From contig NZ_VCNH01000008.1 in NCBI RefSeq assembly GCF_024355225.1, forward strand, positions 1,302,001 to 1,366,000: 64,000 bases of DNA, given 5' to 3'. Position 1 is the first letter of the stretch. Every line of letters starts with the position of its first letter. Both the position numbers and the translations under genes were made by a program. This stretch comes from Roseovarius sp. M141 (lineage in GTDB: Bacteria; Pseudomonadota; Alphaproteobacteria; Rhodobacterales; Rhodobacteraceae). The notes beneath the pieces are model-generated. The model was not told where the DNA came from. It was given only the letters and a program-made list of their open reading frames with translations, and did no database searches. This document shows positions 47,335-55,884 of this stretch, piece after piece.

Positions 47335-47498
47335 TGCTGCGGTTCGGGGAAAACGGGGATCAGATAGATCAGACAGGCCACCAGAAGGAAGAGAGACCCG
47401 AACATGGCCCGGAAATGCCGGAGATGGGCAGTGAAGAATCCGGCCGTTGAGATCACGAAAAGGGCACAGCCGGTAAAATTTATTTGATGGTCGCTCAT
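47331..47498 (-). CDS. Small two-helix membrane protein coupled to the DMT transporter
   Basis: This 55-residue protein starts MSDHQINFTGCALFVISTAG. It has two hydrophobic segments (about 9-22 and 32-50) separated by AHLRHFRAM, and ends VFPEPQQ. The stop overlaps the transporter ATG by 4 bases, a strong sign of translational coupling. The orientation and size suggest an accessory subunit of the transporter, but I recognise no characterised family. The ribosome site is poor. Confidence 0.6.
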   Translation of the reverse strand: MSDHQINFTGCALFVISTAGFFTAHLRHFRAMFGSLFLLVACLIYLIPVFPEPQQ

Positions 47499-47555
47499 AA
47501 TCGTGCAGGCTCACACTGTTTGGGATTGCTTTTCAAGTTATTCTCGGAGTTAAAT

Positions 47556-47565
47556 AATTATTCCA
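47556..47565 (+). promoter_or_regulatory. AATTATT element upstream of tdm
   Basis: AATTATTCCA, part of the palindrome AATAATTATT (47553-47562), 38 bases before the tdm start. The same core recurs three times in the dmmD/permease intergenic region. Confidence 0.4.
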
Positions 47566-47602
47566 CAGATGCAATGCCTGCATCGATGCACGAGGATTTG
47601 AG

Positions 47603-49972
47603 ATGCTCGACGATATTTACGCAAGGGTCCAGCCCGGTCCGCCCCGCCCCAGTAAAGTCATCGAACCGAGGGTCTTTTCGATGCCTCCCGGCGTCGAGCG
47701 TTACGTCGTCGAGGGCGGCGGCGCGATCCTGATTCGCATTGAGGCAGGCGACCGCTTTACCATCACCAATCAGGAGGGCGGCCAGCCTTGCGAGGTGATC
47801 GCGGCTGATGAGACGGGGCGTATCGACCCCGGCATGATAGGCGGTGCGCCCAACGGCGACGCGGCAGGGCTCAAGGGGCTGCTGTCGGGCAGCGATCAGT
47901 CGCTACGCGGTCTGCGCATGGGGTTGGAGGCCCGCGGGCTGGATCTGTCCAAGGCGCGGGCGCATCGGTTCTGGGACGGCGGCACGCCTGCCAAGGCCGA
48001 ACAAAGCTTTGCCGTCGAACGTGACGGCGTGCTGATCGTTGCCGCACCGGGCGGCGCGATGGATCTCGAGGCGCAAGATACGCTGACGCCGCTGACCGTG
48101 ATGGTGACGCGCGCAGTGATCAAACGTCTCGCCAAGTTCGAGCTGCCCGATCCGCTGGCCGATCCGTTGCAAAGCATCCGGGTACACAGCGCCACCGCCG
48201 AGGCGTATTTCGTCAAGGCGGGCGATTATATCCAGATTCAGGATGTCGATGGCCGCCAATGCACCGATTTCGAGTGTTTTTCGGCCTCAAAACTGGACAA
48301 GGGGATCGAACACGCGCTGGACGTGACGACCACGCGCACCCTGATGCACCATTCCTACCCGATGCCCGGCCTGCATGCGAAATACTATGACCAAGAAATG
48401 TTGCCGCTGGTCGAGGTCATTCAGGACACCTGCGGCCGTCACGACGCCTTTGCGATGGCCTGCTCCGAGAAGTATTACAACGACATCGGCTATCCGGGTC
48501 ACGTAAACTGCTCGACCAACTTCAACAATGCACTCAGCGCGTACAACGTCACAGGGCGTCCGGGCTGGATGGCGATCAACTTCTTCTTCAACACCAACAT
48601 TGACGATCACGGCGTTCTCTACACGGACGAGCCGTGGTCGCGGCCTGGCGATTACGTGCTGCTGCGCGCGCTGACCGATATCGTCTGCGTCAGCTCGGCC
48701 TGTCCCGACGACACCACCGCTGCCAATGGCTGGAACCCGACCGACATTCACATCCGCACCTATAGCGGAGAAGAGAAATTCTCGCGGTCTATAGCGTACC
48801 GTGCGACACCCAATGCAGAGGCGAAGATGACCAAAGAAACCGGATTTCACGATAATTTCGCCAAGCTGACGCGCAACTTCATCGAATATAACGGCTATTG
48901 GCTGGCCAGCTGCTTTGCGGAAACGGGGCCAATCGAGGAATACTGGGCCTGCCGTAAGAAGGTCGCGATTATGGACCTCAGCCCACTGCGCAAGTTCGAG
49001 ATCACCGGCCCTGATGCCGAAAAGCTGTGCCAGTATGTGTTCACCCGCAACATGAAGACGCTGGCCATCGGCGGCGTGGTCTATACCGCGATGTGCTATG
49101 AGCATGGCGGGATGATCGACGATGGCACCGTTTTCCGGCTTGGACAGGACAATTTCCGCTGGATCGGCGGCACCGATTATGGCGGAGAGTGGATTCGCGA
49201 GATTGCCGAAAAGCTGGAGCTGAAGGTGCTGGTCCGCTCGTCCACCGATCAGCTGCATAATGTCGCCGTTCAGGGCCCGAACAGCCGGGATCTGCTGCGC
49301 AAGCTGGTCTGGACCGCCCCGCATAACCCCGAGTTCGATCAACTGGGCTGGTTCCGTTCGACCCCCGCGCGCCTGCACGGGGAAACGGGCACGGCCTTTG
49401 TCGTGTCGCGCACGGGATATACCGGCGAACTGGGCTATGAGGTGATGTGCCACCCCAAGGATTGCCACGAAATCTTCAACGCCATCTGGGAGGCCGGTCA
49501 GGAATTCGGGATCAAACCGATGGGGCTGGAGGCGCTGGATATGGTGCGCATCGAAGCCGGGCTGATCTTTGCCGGGTACGATTTCAGCGACCAGACCGAT
49601 CCGTTCGAGGCAGGCGTCGGCTTTACCGTGCCGCTGAAGTCCAAAGAGGATGATTTCATCGGCCGTGACGCCCTGATCCGCCGCAAGGAGCATCCGGTGC
49701 GCAAGATGGTCGGACTGGAAATCGACAGCAAAGTTCAGGTTGGGCACGGCGATTGCATCCACATCGGACGCGCGCAGATCGGTGAGGTGACATCATCGAT
49801 GATCTCGCCACTCTTGGGCAAGAATATCGCCTTGGCCCGGGTGGACGTGACGCATGCCGAATTCGGGACCGAAGTAGAAGTCGGCAAACTTGATGGACAT
49901 CAAAAACGCCTGCCGGCAACTATCGTACCCTTCGCGGCATATGATCCCAAAAAGGAACGCCCACGCTCATGA
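47603..49972 (+). CDS. tdm: Trimethylamine N-oxide demethylase Tdm (DUF1989 + GcvT)
   Basis: Tdm splits TMAO to dimethylamine and formaldehyde, and its second domain can pass the one-carbon unit to tetrahydrofolate. The 789-residue size and order match: an N-terminal region (about 30-170), the DUF1989 zinc domain (about 195-385, with cysteines C220, C225, C277, C287, C303, C362 and C367 as candidate ligands), and a GcvT aminomethyltransferase domain (about 420-780, DLSPLRKFEITGPDA and SRTGYTGELGYEV). It is the first rightward gene of the methylamine cluster. Its stop overlaps the truncated hemoglobin ATG. Confidence 0.9.
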   Translation: MLDDIYARVQPGPPRPSKVIEPRVFSMPPGVERYVVEGGGAILIRIEAGDRFTITNQEGGQPCEVIAADETGRIDPGMIGGAPNGDAAGLKGLLSGSDQSLRGLRMGLEARGLDLSKARAHRFWDGGTPAKAEQSFAVERDGVLIVAAPGGAMDLEAQDTLTPLTVMVTRAVIKRLAKFELPDPLADPLQSIRVHSATAEAYFVKAGDYIQIQDVDGRQCTDFECFSASKLDKGIEHALDVTTTRTLMHHSYPMPGLHAKYYDQEMLPLVEVIQDTCGRHDAFAMACSEKYYNDIGYPGHVNCSTNFNNALSAYNVTGRPGWMAINFFFNTNIDDHGVLYTDEPWSRPGDYVLLRALTDIVCVSSACPDDTTAANGWNPTDIHIRTYSGEEKFSRSIAYRATPNAEAKMTKETGFHDNFAKLTRNFIEYNGYWLASCFAETGPIEEYWACRKKVAIMDLSPLRKFEITGPDAEKLCQYVFTRNMKTLAIGGVVYTAMCYEHGGMIDDGTVFRLGQDNFRWIGGTDYGGEWIREIAEKLELKVLVRSSTDQLHNVAVQGPNSRDLLRKLVWTAPHNPEFDQLGWFRSTPARLHGETGTAFVVSRTGYTGELGYEVMCHPKDCHEIFNAIWEAGQEFGIKPMGLEALDMVRIEAGLIFAGYDFSDQTDPFEAGVGFTVPLKSKEDDFIGRDALIRRKEHPVRKMVGLEIDSKVQVGHGDCIHIGRAQIGEVTSSMISPLLGKNIALARVDVTHAEFGTEVEVGKLDGHQKRLPATIVPFAAYDPKKERPRS

Positions 49973-50394
49973 CACAGACAGTGCTCGACAAACTCGGTGG
50001 TGAAGACGCGCTCAGAGAGCTTGTCGAGCATTTCTATGATCTGGTCGAAGCGCGCCCCGAGGGCGCGCAGATCGTCCGCCTGCATATGGATGGGCATGGT
50101 CTGGCAGCGACGCGGGCGCAGCAGTTCAATTTTCTCTGCGGCTTCTTTGGCGGGCGTCAATACTACAAGGAACTGCACGGGCATATGAACGTGAAGCTCA
50201 TCCACGAACATATTCCGATCCTGCAAAAGGACGCCGAGGATTGGCTGACCCTGATGGACCGCGCGCTGGCCGATCTGGGTCATTCGGGCGCCCATGTCGA
50301 GCGTATTCGCGCGACGTTGCGCCGGGTGGCGCTGGTTCTGGTCAACGATGGTGAAGTTGTCGGCGCGGATAGCAAGCGGCTGGCGAATAGCTGA
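49969..50394 (+). CDS. Truncated hemoglobin (group II-like)
   Basis: This 141-residue globin has a family N-terminus (LGGEDALRELVEHFYDLV). A proximal-His region HGHMNVKLIHEHIPI matches the GHPxLxxxHxP signature, and the Trp in DAEDWLTLMDRAL is at the G8 position of trHb group II. Such globins bind O2 or NO and take part in oxygen handling or detoxification. ATGA overlap with tdm means coupled translation, which is unusual and points to a role in TMAO/TMA metabolism. It converges with the flavodoxin gene, leaving 9 bases. Confidence 0.85.
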   Translation: MTQTVLDKLGGEDALRELVEHFYDLVEARPEGAQIVRLHMDGHGLAATRAQQFNFLCGFFGGRQYYKELHGHMNVKLIHEHIPILQKDAEDWLTLMDRALADLGHSGAHVERIRATLRRVALVLVNDGEVVGADSKRLANS

Positions 50395-50403
50395 GGTTCT
50401 TTG

Positions 50404-50928
50404 CTATACCGTCTCGAGAAACCCGGAAACCCCTGATGCGACCGCTTGCCAATCCGTGAACTCGTGCTCTCCGGTACTGAAGTCGTAGCCCCTGTCACGA
50501 AGAACGACATGCTGTACGAATTGCGTGGCAAAGTAGTCATACTCGCCGGTGCGAATCGCGCCGGCGACCAACATTTCGGTATCAGGGCTGAAGCTCTCGC
50601 GTGTTTTCATTTCATTTACGTAAGCCTTGGCGTCTTCCAGACCTTCGGGAAACGCGGCGCTCAGGCTGACTGACATCAGAAGCGTTCTGCACTGTTCCAA
50701 TGCGCTTCTTGACGCTTCGATAAGCGCCTCAAGCGTCTTGGGATGGCGCCGCTGGTGGACTGGCGCGGCGAGAATAACGGCATCGATCCCCTCGAAAGCG
50801 ATCTTGGTGGGGTCGTCAGCATTGACCAGCACAACATCATGCCCCAGTTCTTTGACATGCTCGGCGGTGAAACGGGCGATCTTGAAGGTTTGCCCCTCAA
50901 CCGTCGCGTAAATGATGAGTATATTCAT
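50404..50928 (-). CDS. Flavodoxin-domain protein (HemG-like)
   Basis: This 174-residue protein has the FMN-binding start MNILIIYATVEGQTFKIARF, the phosphate loop in a T-x-E-G-Q-T form, AVILAAPVHQRRHP, and a final helix. It resembles HemG-type menaquinone-dependent protoporphyrinogen oxidase and other long-chain flavodoxins. AGGAGAAG lies upstream of the ATG. HemG itself would act in heme synthesis; a role as electron carrier for the heme-dependent demethylase nearby is a guess. It is transcribed toward the hemoglobin gene. Confidence 0.8.
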   Translation of the reverse strand: MNILIIYATVEGQTFKIARFTAEHVKELGHDVVLVNADDPTKIAFEGIDAVILAAPVHQRRHPKTLEALIEASRSALEQCRTLLMSVSLSAAFPEGLEDAKAYVNEMKTRESFSPDTEMLVAGAIRTGEYDYFATQFVQHVVLRDRGYDFSTGEHEFTDWQAVASGVSGFLETV

Positions 50929-51383
50929 CTCAATCTTCTCCTGTCAGGGGCAGAGCCGCAAGGTCGCGTTTGCCGACGCAGATTGCAAAAAATGTTGGCT
51001 CCTGGAACCGTGAGCGCCCGTATTTGCCTTTGGCATCTGATTCACAAATACGTCAAAGGAGTTCTGGCGTCGTTGTTTTAGGTCAAACAGTCACTTCGGC
51101 AGTTGCATACAGGGTCACGGCACTGGGTGGGCCGGAGGCCCGCCCGTGAAAGGGTGATCCACGTGACCAGCCAAAGCCGTGCACTCTGTGGAAGAGTCGA
51201 AAATTGATGCTGAAAGCGCTTTGAATTTGATCTGAAGCGCGGATTCGATGCAAAACGCCCACTCCATTGAGGGGGCGTGGGCCTTTGCCACTTTCCCTGA
51301 TTCAGGAAAAACGCAAAAGGCTTTGAATAGAAAAGCGCGATGGATTCCCACCGCGCTTTGTCGTCTCAGTCAAGCAGACCGGA
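50929..51383. other. Gene-free stretch between the flavodoxin and tmm genes
   Basis: No supportable gene in 455 bases. It holds the tmm terminator at its right end and short stem structures (GGGCC-GGA-GGCCC near 51130, ACGCCC / GGGCGT near 51255-51290) of unknown meaning. The flavodoxin promoter should lie at its left end. Confidence 0.5.
51332..51359 (-). terminator. Intrinsic terminator of tmm
   Basis: AAAGCGCG (51332-51339) pairs with CGCGCTTT (51352-51359), extended by TGG / CCA past one mismatch. Read leftward it ends in CTTTTCTATT. It is 25 bases past the tmm stop. Confidence 0.8.
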
Positions 51384-52718
51384 TCAGTTTTGCAGATAGG
51401 CCTCAAGGCTATCGTCCAGGGCATCCTTCCAAGGGGTGTGGTGTGCGGGTGCCATGGTGCCGGTGATGACCGACTTGTAGCTGTGGTTGCGGAAGGTCAT
51501 GATGTTTTCCTTCTTGTGCTTTTTCCACGCAAAGAACGCATCGCACGCGCCGTCGACATCGAAGCTGGGATAGTCGGTTTCGCCGATCAGCTCTTGGACA
51601 TAGTTGCCTTGATACCGGATCGCGTCGTAATCATCCTCGCCCTTGTCCTCGAGGGCGATGCGATCGGCCACGTCCTTTTCCATCTCGGCTTTGCTGGGGA
51701 TCTGGATCTTGCCCATGATCGCGTCGCGGACCCACCAGGCTTGGGCGTCGAACATGTTGAAGGTGAACCACTGGTCCTGCATGCCCAGATAGAACATGTC
51801 CGGATCATGCACCCACACGACACCCTTGTAGAGATCGGCCGTCGCCAGACGGTTGGCGGTAGCCAGGCACAGCCCGTCCACCAGGAAGGGGAAGTTGTGC
51901 TGATAGCCGGTGCACAGCAGGATGGCGTCCACGTCCTTGGACGTGCCGTCCTTGAAATGCGCGGTTTTGCCGTCGACATGCGTCAGCAGCGGGACTTCCT
52001 GCCAGTTGTCGGGCCATTTGAAGCCCATCGGCTGGGTGCGGTGGCTGACGGTGATGGATTTGCAGCCGTATTTCCAGCACTGGCTACCGATATCCTCGGC
52101 CGAGTAGGACGTGCCGATGATCAGCAGATCCTGATCCTTGAACTCCACCGCATCGCGGAAATCATGGGCATGCAGGATACGGCCCGGAAATTTGTCGAAG
52201 CCCTTGAACTCGGGCACGTTCGGCGTGGAGAAGTGGCCGGTTGCACAGATGACGTGGTCGAATTCCTCGGTATAGACGTGGTCCTTGGGCAGATCGCAGA
52301 CTGTGACCTGAAATTTGCCGTCGACCTTTTTGACATGCCGCACGACCGTTTCAAAGCGGATCAGATCGCGCACGTCGGTCTTTTCGACGCGGCCCTTGAT
52401 ATAGTCGAACAGGACTTCGCGGGGCGGATAGCTGGCGATCTGCTTGCCGAAATGCTCCTCAAAGGAATAGTCGGCAAATTCCAGACCCTCCTTGGGGCCG
52501 TTCGACCACAGGTAGCGATACATCGAGCCATGGACAGGCTCGCCATATTGATCGACGCCGGTGCGCCACGTGTAGTTCCAGAGGCCGCCCCAATCGTCCT
52601 GCTTTTCAAAGCAGACAATTTCCGGGATTTCCTCGCCCTTCTGTTTGGCAGAGTGGAAAGCGCGCATTTGCGCAAGGCCCGAGGGGCCGGCACCCAGAAT
52701 TGCGATACGTTTTGTCAT
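51384..52718 (-). CDS. tmm: Trimethylamine monooxygenase Tmm
   Basis: Tmm is an FAD/NADPH flavin-containing monooxygenase that converts TMA to TMAO. The 444-residue protein starts [20 protein letters not shown] with the FAD motif and has the tail-on family segments [19 protein letters not shown]. The FMO motif is [11 protein letters not shown], the NADPH motif is [10 protein letters not shown], and the [13 protein letters not shown] and [12 protein letters not shown] segments are also present. ATG 52718 with GGGAGC upstream is used; the frame is open 40 codons further. Tmm is preceded by an inverted repeat and a GntR gene, both on the same strand. Confidence 0.94.
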   Translation of the reverse strand: MTKRIAILGAGPSGLAQMRAFHSAKQKGEEIPEIVCFEKQDDWGGLWNYTWRTGVDQYGEPVHGSMYRYLWSNGPKEGLEFADYSFEEHFGKQIASYPPREVLFDYIKGRVEKTDVRDLIRFETVVRHVKKVDGKFQVTVCDLPKDHVYTEEFDHVICATGHFSTPNVPEFKGFDKFPGRILHAHDFRDAVEFKDQDLLIIGTSYSAEDIGSQCWKYGCKSITVSHRTQPMGFKWPDNWQEVPLLTHVDGKTAHFKDGTSKDVDAILLCTGYQHNFPFLVDGLCLATANRLATADLYKGVVWVHDPDMFYLGMQDQWFTFNMFDAQAWWVRDAIMGKIQIPSKAEMEKDVADRIALEDKGEDDYDAIRYQGNYVQELIGETDYPSFDVDGACDAFFAWKKHKKENIMTFRNHSYKSVITGTMAPAHHTPWKDALDDSLEAYLQN

Positions 52719-52761
52719 AGATAGCTCCCGTTGGTTCAAACCGATTTCATCACCCGGTTCT

Positions 52762-52777
52762 ATTGGTTTGGACCAAT
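52762..52777. promoter_or_regulatory. Probable GntR/FadR-type operator upstream of tmm
   Basis: ATTGGT-TTGG-ACCAAT is a perfect 6+4+6 inverted repeat containing GGT-N4-ACC, close to the TGGT-N-ACCA type used by FadR-family regulators. It lies 44 bases before the tmm start and 75 bases after the GntR stop. Confidence 0.6.
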
Positions 52778-52851
52778 TCAATCGAGCGGTCGGCCTTCTG
52801 TCAAGAATTTTGGCATCCCAAGGGACGTTTTTGGACAATCAGGACGCGTGC

Positions 52852-53574
52852 TCAGGCCTCTTGAAGGAGTTGCCGCTGCTCCTCGATCAAATGAAGCTTT
52901 ATGTATTCCACTGCCGCATCGGTATCGCGTGACGCGATGGCGTTGAACAGGCTGTTATAGCGTTTTTGATAGTCTTCGATCCGCGCCGGCGTCAGGTGGC
53001 GGCGCAGTTGCGCGGTGCGAAAGCTCTGGCGGCCCGCGTCCATCACCAGGTCGTAGCAGCCTGCAATCAAGGGGTTAGCCGTACCGACCGCGATCTGGCG
53101 ATAGAACGCCTCTTCCATGCGCACAAAGGCGTCTGCATCGGTATGGACCGCTTCCATGCGGCTGAGGATCTCGCCCAATGCCTCGATGTCGCGGGGGGGC
53201 ATGTTGACCACGGCAAGTCGCACCATGTCCGGCTCCAGAATGCCGCGGATCACCTGAAGGTCCAGCGGGCTGGACGACGCCGCGATCTCGCTGTGCGATG
53301 ATTCGGGGGCGCCCTTGGTCTGCGGATTGACGAAACTGCCGCTGCCGGCGCGGCGCCGGATCAGGCCGTGACTCTCCAGCACCTCCAGCGCCTCGCGCAC
53401 CGTGTTGCGCGCAACGCCGAGATCGGAGGACAGCGTGCGTTCGGATGGCAGGCGTTCGTCCACCGCGTACTCGCCGCTGCGGATGCGCCCGAAGATGGTG
53501 TCGACGACGGCCTGAACCGTCGCGCTCATCGGCGTCTGGGCGGTGAAGGCAGCTGTGGTCTGGGCCAGCGACAT
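52852..53574 (-). CDS. GntR-family regulator (FadR/FCD type)
   Basis: This 240-residue protein has a winged helix-turn-helix (about 18-85: RIRSGEYAVDERLPSERTLS, GVARNTVREALEVLESHGLI) and an FCD effector domain (about 105-230, LDLQVIRGILEPDMVRLAV). The FCD domain usually binds carboxylates, often via metal. It sits between tmm and the dmm operon on the same strand, and an inverted repeat lies in front of tmm, so it probably regulates the methylamine genes. The effector is unknown. It is not the LysR-type regulator seen in some other methylamine clusters. Confidence 0.9.
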   Translation of the reverse strand: MSLAQTTAAFTAQTPMSATVQAVVDTIFGRIRSGEYAVDERLPSERTLSSDLGVARNTVREALEVLESHGLIRRRAGSGSFVNPQTKGAPESSHSEIAASSSPLDLQVIRGILEPDMVRLAVVNMPPRDIEALGEILSRMEAVHTDADAFVRMEEAFYRQIAVGTANPLIAGCYDLVMDAGRQSFRTAQLRRHLTPARIEDYQKRYNSLFNAIASRDTDAAVEYIKLHLIEEQRQLLQEA

Positions 53575-53741
53575 GGGCGTCCTTTCGCGAGAGTCCCGTG
53601 CAGTTTACACAAAGTGGCACGCCCACGCATCGCCAATTTCGAGGGCAATATTGACGCGGCACAAAGACGTGGAGAGAAACCTGCGGTAAAGACCCAAGAG
53701 GCGGCCCGCGGCCCTGTCGCAATTTGGATGACTGCCCAAAT

Positions 53742-53775
53742 GAATAGAAGCGGACCGATCGGCCCGCTTCTATTC
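53742..53775 (-). terminator. Terminator of the dmmDABC operon
   Basis: A perfect 12-bp stem GAATAGAAGCGG / CCGCTTCTATTC with a 10-base loop containing CCGATCGG, 17 bases past the last dmm stop. Only ATTT follows on the minus strand, so termination may rely mainly on the stem. Confidence 0.75.
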
Positions 53776-53791
53776 CTTCGATGTCGGCTGC

Positions 53792-54859
53792 TTACTTTTG
53801 CAGCGGCGGCTCGGTCTCGATTTCGGGCCAGATGCCGGGCGACGTGGGCAGGCCGTCGTCGAATTTCGACAGGTAGTCCAGCATCATGGGCTTGTTCGCG
53901 ATAAAGCCCTTATATTCGGCCAATTCGTCTGGCAGGTCGCGGATCACGCGATGCAGGCGGCGGCCCCATTTCGGCACGGTCATCAGATCCTGAAACGCGC
54001 ACAGATAGCAACGAATCGGGAACACCATCGCGTTCGAGCGCGGCAACCTGAAGAAGGTCTGCAATTCGACGCGCAGATGCTGTTTCGATCCGATGTTCTC
54101 GGGCGTCAGAGTTGTCTTTTGCACACCCCATTTGTGGTAGTTTTCGGGGCTGGTATCCAGCAGCGGGTTGACCGTCATGGTCCAGTTCAGGCGCCGCGCA
54201 GGGCTGCCCTGCTGAATGTTCAGCAGGAACTTCAGCGCGCGCACGAAGATACCCTTTTCGGCGGCCAGCGGCACCGGCGCGTGCCATTCAAAGAAATTCA
54301 TGCCGATGTCGAAATCCAGGCTCCAGTCAGCCTGCGTCGTGATCATGCCCGCGTCCATCCACAGATTATCGTCGCGCTGATCCAGCATCGCGAAATCGCC
54401 CTGCGTCTGGCGGGTGATGTATTCCATCGGGCCGTAGGGCAGGGTGGCCTCGTCCAGGAAGGTAAAGCTGTCGTCGATGCCCAGCGGTTTGTTGATCCAG
54501 CGCCATTTGTTGCCGTCGCGGTGCAGCTCGAACAGGTCCGGGTAATCCTCGGACTTGGCCACCATGATCAGTTCCAGCAGGTCCCAGCCCGCCAAGGTCA
54601 TGTGGGGCAGCGACTGGCAGCGCAGCGGGTCCTGATCCAGCACCAGCGCGCGGTCGCGCATTTCGCTGACGTAATGTTCGTCCACGTCGAACCGGTTGTT
54701 GAAAATCGACCCCTCGGGTCCGCCTTCATGCGGCTCCATGTTGACCGAATACATGTAGTCGTCCTTGTCGAACGGGAACGGGAATCGTTTGATTGCCCAG
54801 GCTGAATTGCGGAACGAATAATCGTCGCGGAACGTCTCGTCGTTGAATTGTATCGTCAT
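53792..54859 (-). CDS. dmmC: Dimethylamine monooxygenase heme subunit (DUF3445)
   Basis: This DUF3445 protein is the heme-binding catalytic subunit of dimethylamine monooxygenase / heme-dependent oxidative N-demethylase, which turns dimethylamine into methylamine and formaldehyde. The 355-residue protein has family segments FPFPFDKDDYMYSVNMEPHE, RDRALVLDQDPLRCQSLPHM and RLNWTMTVNPLLDTSPENYH, and RVELQTFFRLPRSNAMVFPIR. GGGAGAAC precedes ATG 54859. It is last of four leftward genes, D-A-B-C; the letter is assigned by that order. The heme ligand is not certain from sequence alone. Confidence 0.88.
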   Translation of the reverse strand: MTIQFNDETFRDDYSFRNSAWAIKRFPFPFDKDDYMYSVNMEPHEGGPEGSIFNNRFDVDEHYVSEMRDRALVLDQDPLRCQSLPHMTLAGWDLLELIMVAKSEDYPDLFELHRDGNKWRWINKPLGIDDSFTFLDEATLPYGPMEYITRQTQGDFAMLDQRDDNLWMDAGMITTQADWSLDFDIGMNFFEWHAPVPLAAEKGIFVRALKFLLNIQQGSPARRLNWTMTVNPLLDTSPENYHKWGVQKTTLTPENIGSKQHLRVELQTFFRLPRSNAMVFPIRCYLCAFQDLMTVPKWGRRLHRVIRDLPDELAEYKGFIANKPMMLDYLSKFDDGLPTSPGIWPEIETEPPLQK

Positions 54860-54921
54860 GTCAGTTCTCCCTATCGCCCTTGCGTCCCAAGGCTCCTCCG
54901 CCTTGGGACGGGGCGTGAATG

Positions 54922-55884
54922 TCAGCGGTCCAGAACCAGCGTCTTGCCCTCGAATCGGCTGACGCACGGCATGATCTTTTCGTTCGAGGCGTGTTCCTCG
55001 GGGTCCAGCCAGTGATCTTGATGCAGAAGCTTGCCATCGCATTCCAGCACGTTCGTCTCGCACTGTCCGCAGGCACCGCCGCGGCACAGATAGGGCGCAT
55101 CGACGCCGGCGCGCTCGATCGCCTCCAGCAGGCTTTCGTGTTCGCCGACCTGGATCACCTTGTTGGACACGGCGAGCTTCACCTCGAACGGTTTGCCGGG
55201 CTTGGGCGCAAGGAATTCCTCGAAATGCACGGCCTCTCGGGGCCATCCCAGATCGGCGGCGGTGCTGCGCACCCAGTTGATCATGCCCTTGGGGCCGCAG
55301 ATGTAAATATGCGTGCCCAGCGGCTGACCATCCAGAAGGGTTTCCAGATCGATGGCCTCGCCCTTGACGTCATAGTAGACATGCACGTCATTGGGATGCT
55401 CGGACGTCAATTCGCGCGCGTAGCTGGCCAGATCTTCGCTGCGCGCGGCATAGTGCAGTTCCCACTTGCCGTGGGTGCGGTCCAGTTGCTTGATCTGCGC
55501 CATGAACGGCGTGATGCCGATGCCGCCCGCGATCATCAGGTGTTTCTTCGCGCGCAAATCGAGGCTGAACAGGTTGACGGGGTTCGAGATGACCATCTCG
55601 TCCCCGACTTTGACCTTCTTGTGCAAAAACAGTGATCCGCCGCGTCCCTCATCGTCGCGGCGCACCGAAATCGTGTAGGCACCCCGATTGGCGGGGTCGG
55701 ACATCAGCGAATAGGGGTTCAGGCGGGTGCGGTCGCCATCCTTCATTTCGACGACGGTATGTGCGCCGCCCGAGAATGTGGGCAGGAGGCTGCCATCGAC
55801 CGGCTCGAACTGGAACCGCGTGACCAGATCGTTCAGGGGGACGATGTCGGTGACACGCACCTTTATCTTGGTGGCTCCGCTCAT
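54922..55884 (-). CDS. dmmB: Dimethylamine monooxygenase reductase subunit (FMN, 2Fe-2S)
   Basis: This 320-residue phthalate-dioxygenase-reductase (PDR/VanB) type protein passes electrons from NAD(P)H to the heme subunit. A flavin domain (about 5-105, RLNPYSLMSDP) is followed by a pyridine-nucleotide domain (about 110-220, MIAGGIGITPFMAQI). A C-terminal plant-type ferredoxin domain (about 235-320) has C-x4-C-x2-C in LCRGGACGQCETN and a last Cys in IMPCVSR. Its ATG overlaps the dmmA stop by 4 bases. Confidence 0.93.
   Translation of the reverse strand: MSGATKIKVRVTDIVPLNDLVTRFQFEPVDGSLLPTFSGGAHTVVEMKDGDRTRLNPYSLMSDPANRGAYTISVRRDDEGRGGSLFLHKKVKVGDEMVISNPVNLFSLDLRAKKHLMIAGGIGITPFMAQIKQLDRTHGKWELHYAARSEDLASYARELTSEHPNDVHVYYDVKGEAIDLETLLDGQPLGTHIYICGPKGMINWVRSTAADLGWPREAVHFEEFLAPKPGKPFEVKLAVSNKVIQVGEHESLLEAIERAGVDAPYLCRGGACGQCETNVLECDGKLLHQDHWLDPEEHASNEKIMPCVSRFEGKTLVLDR

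Noticed and set aside
50743..51351. Open frames in the flavodoxin-tmm gap (50743-51081 plus, 51115-51351 minus)
   Set aside because: The first overlaps the flavodoxin gene antisense. The second has no ribosome site and a composition unlike coding sequence here.
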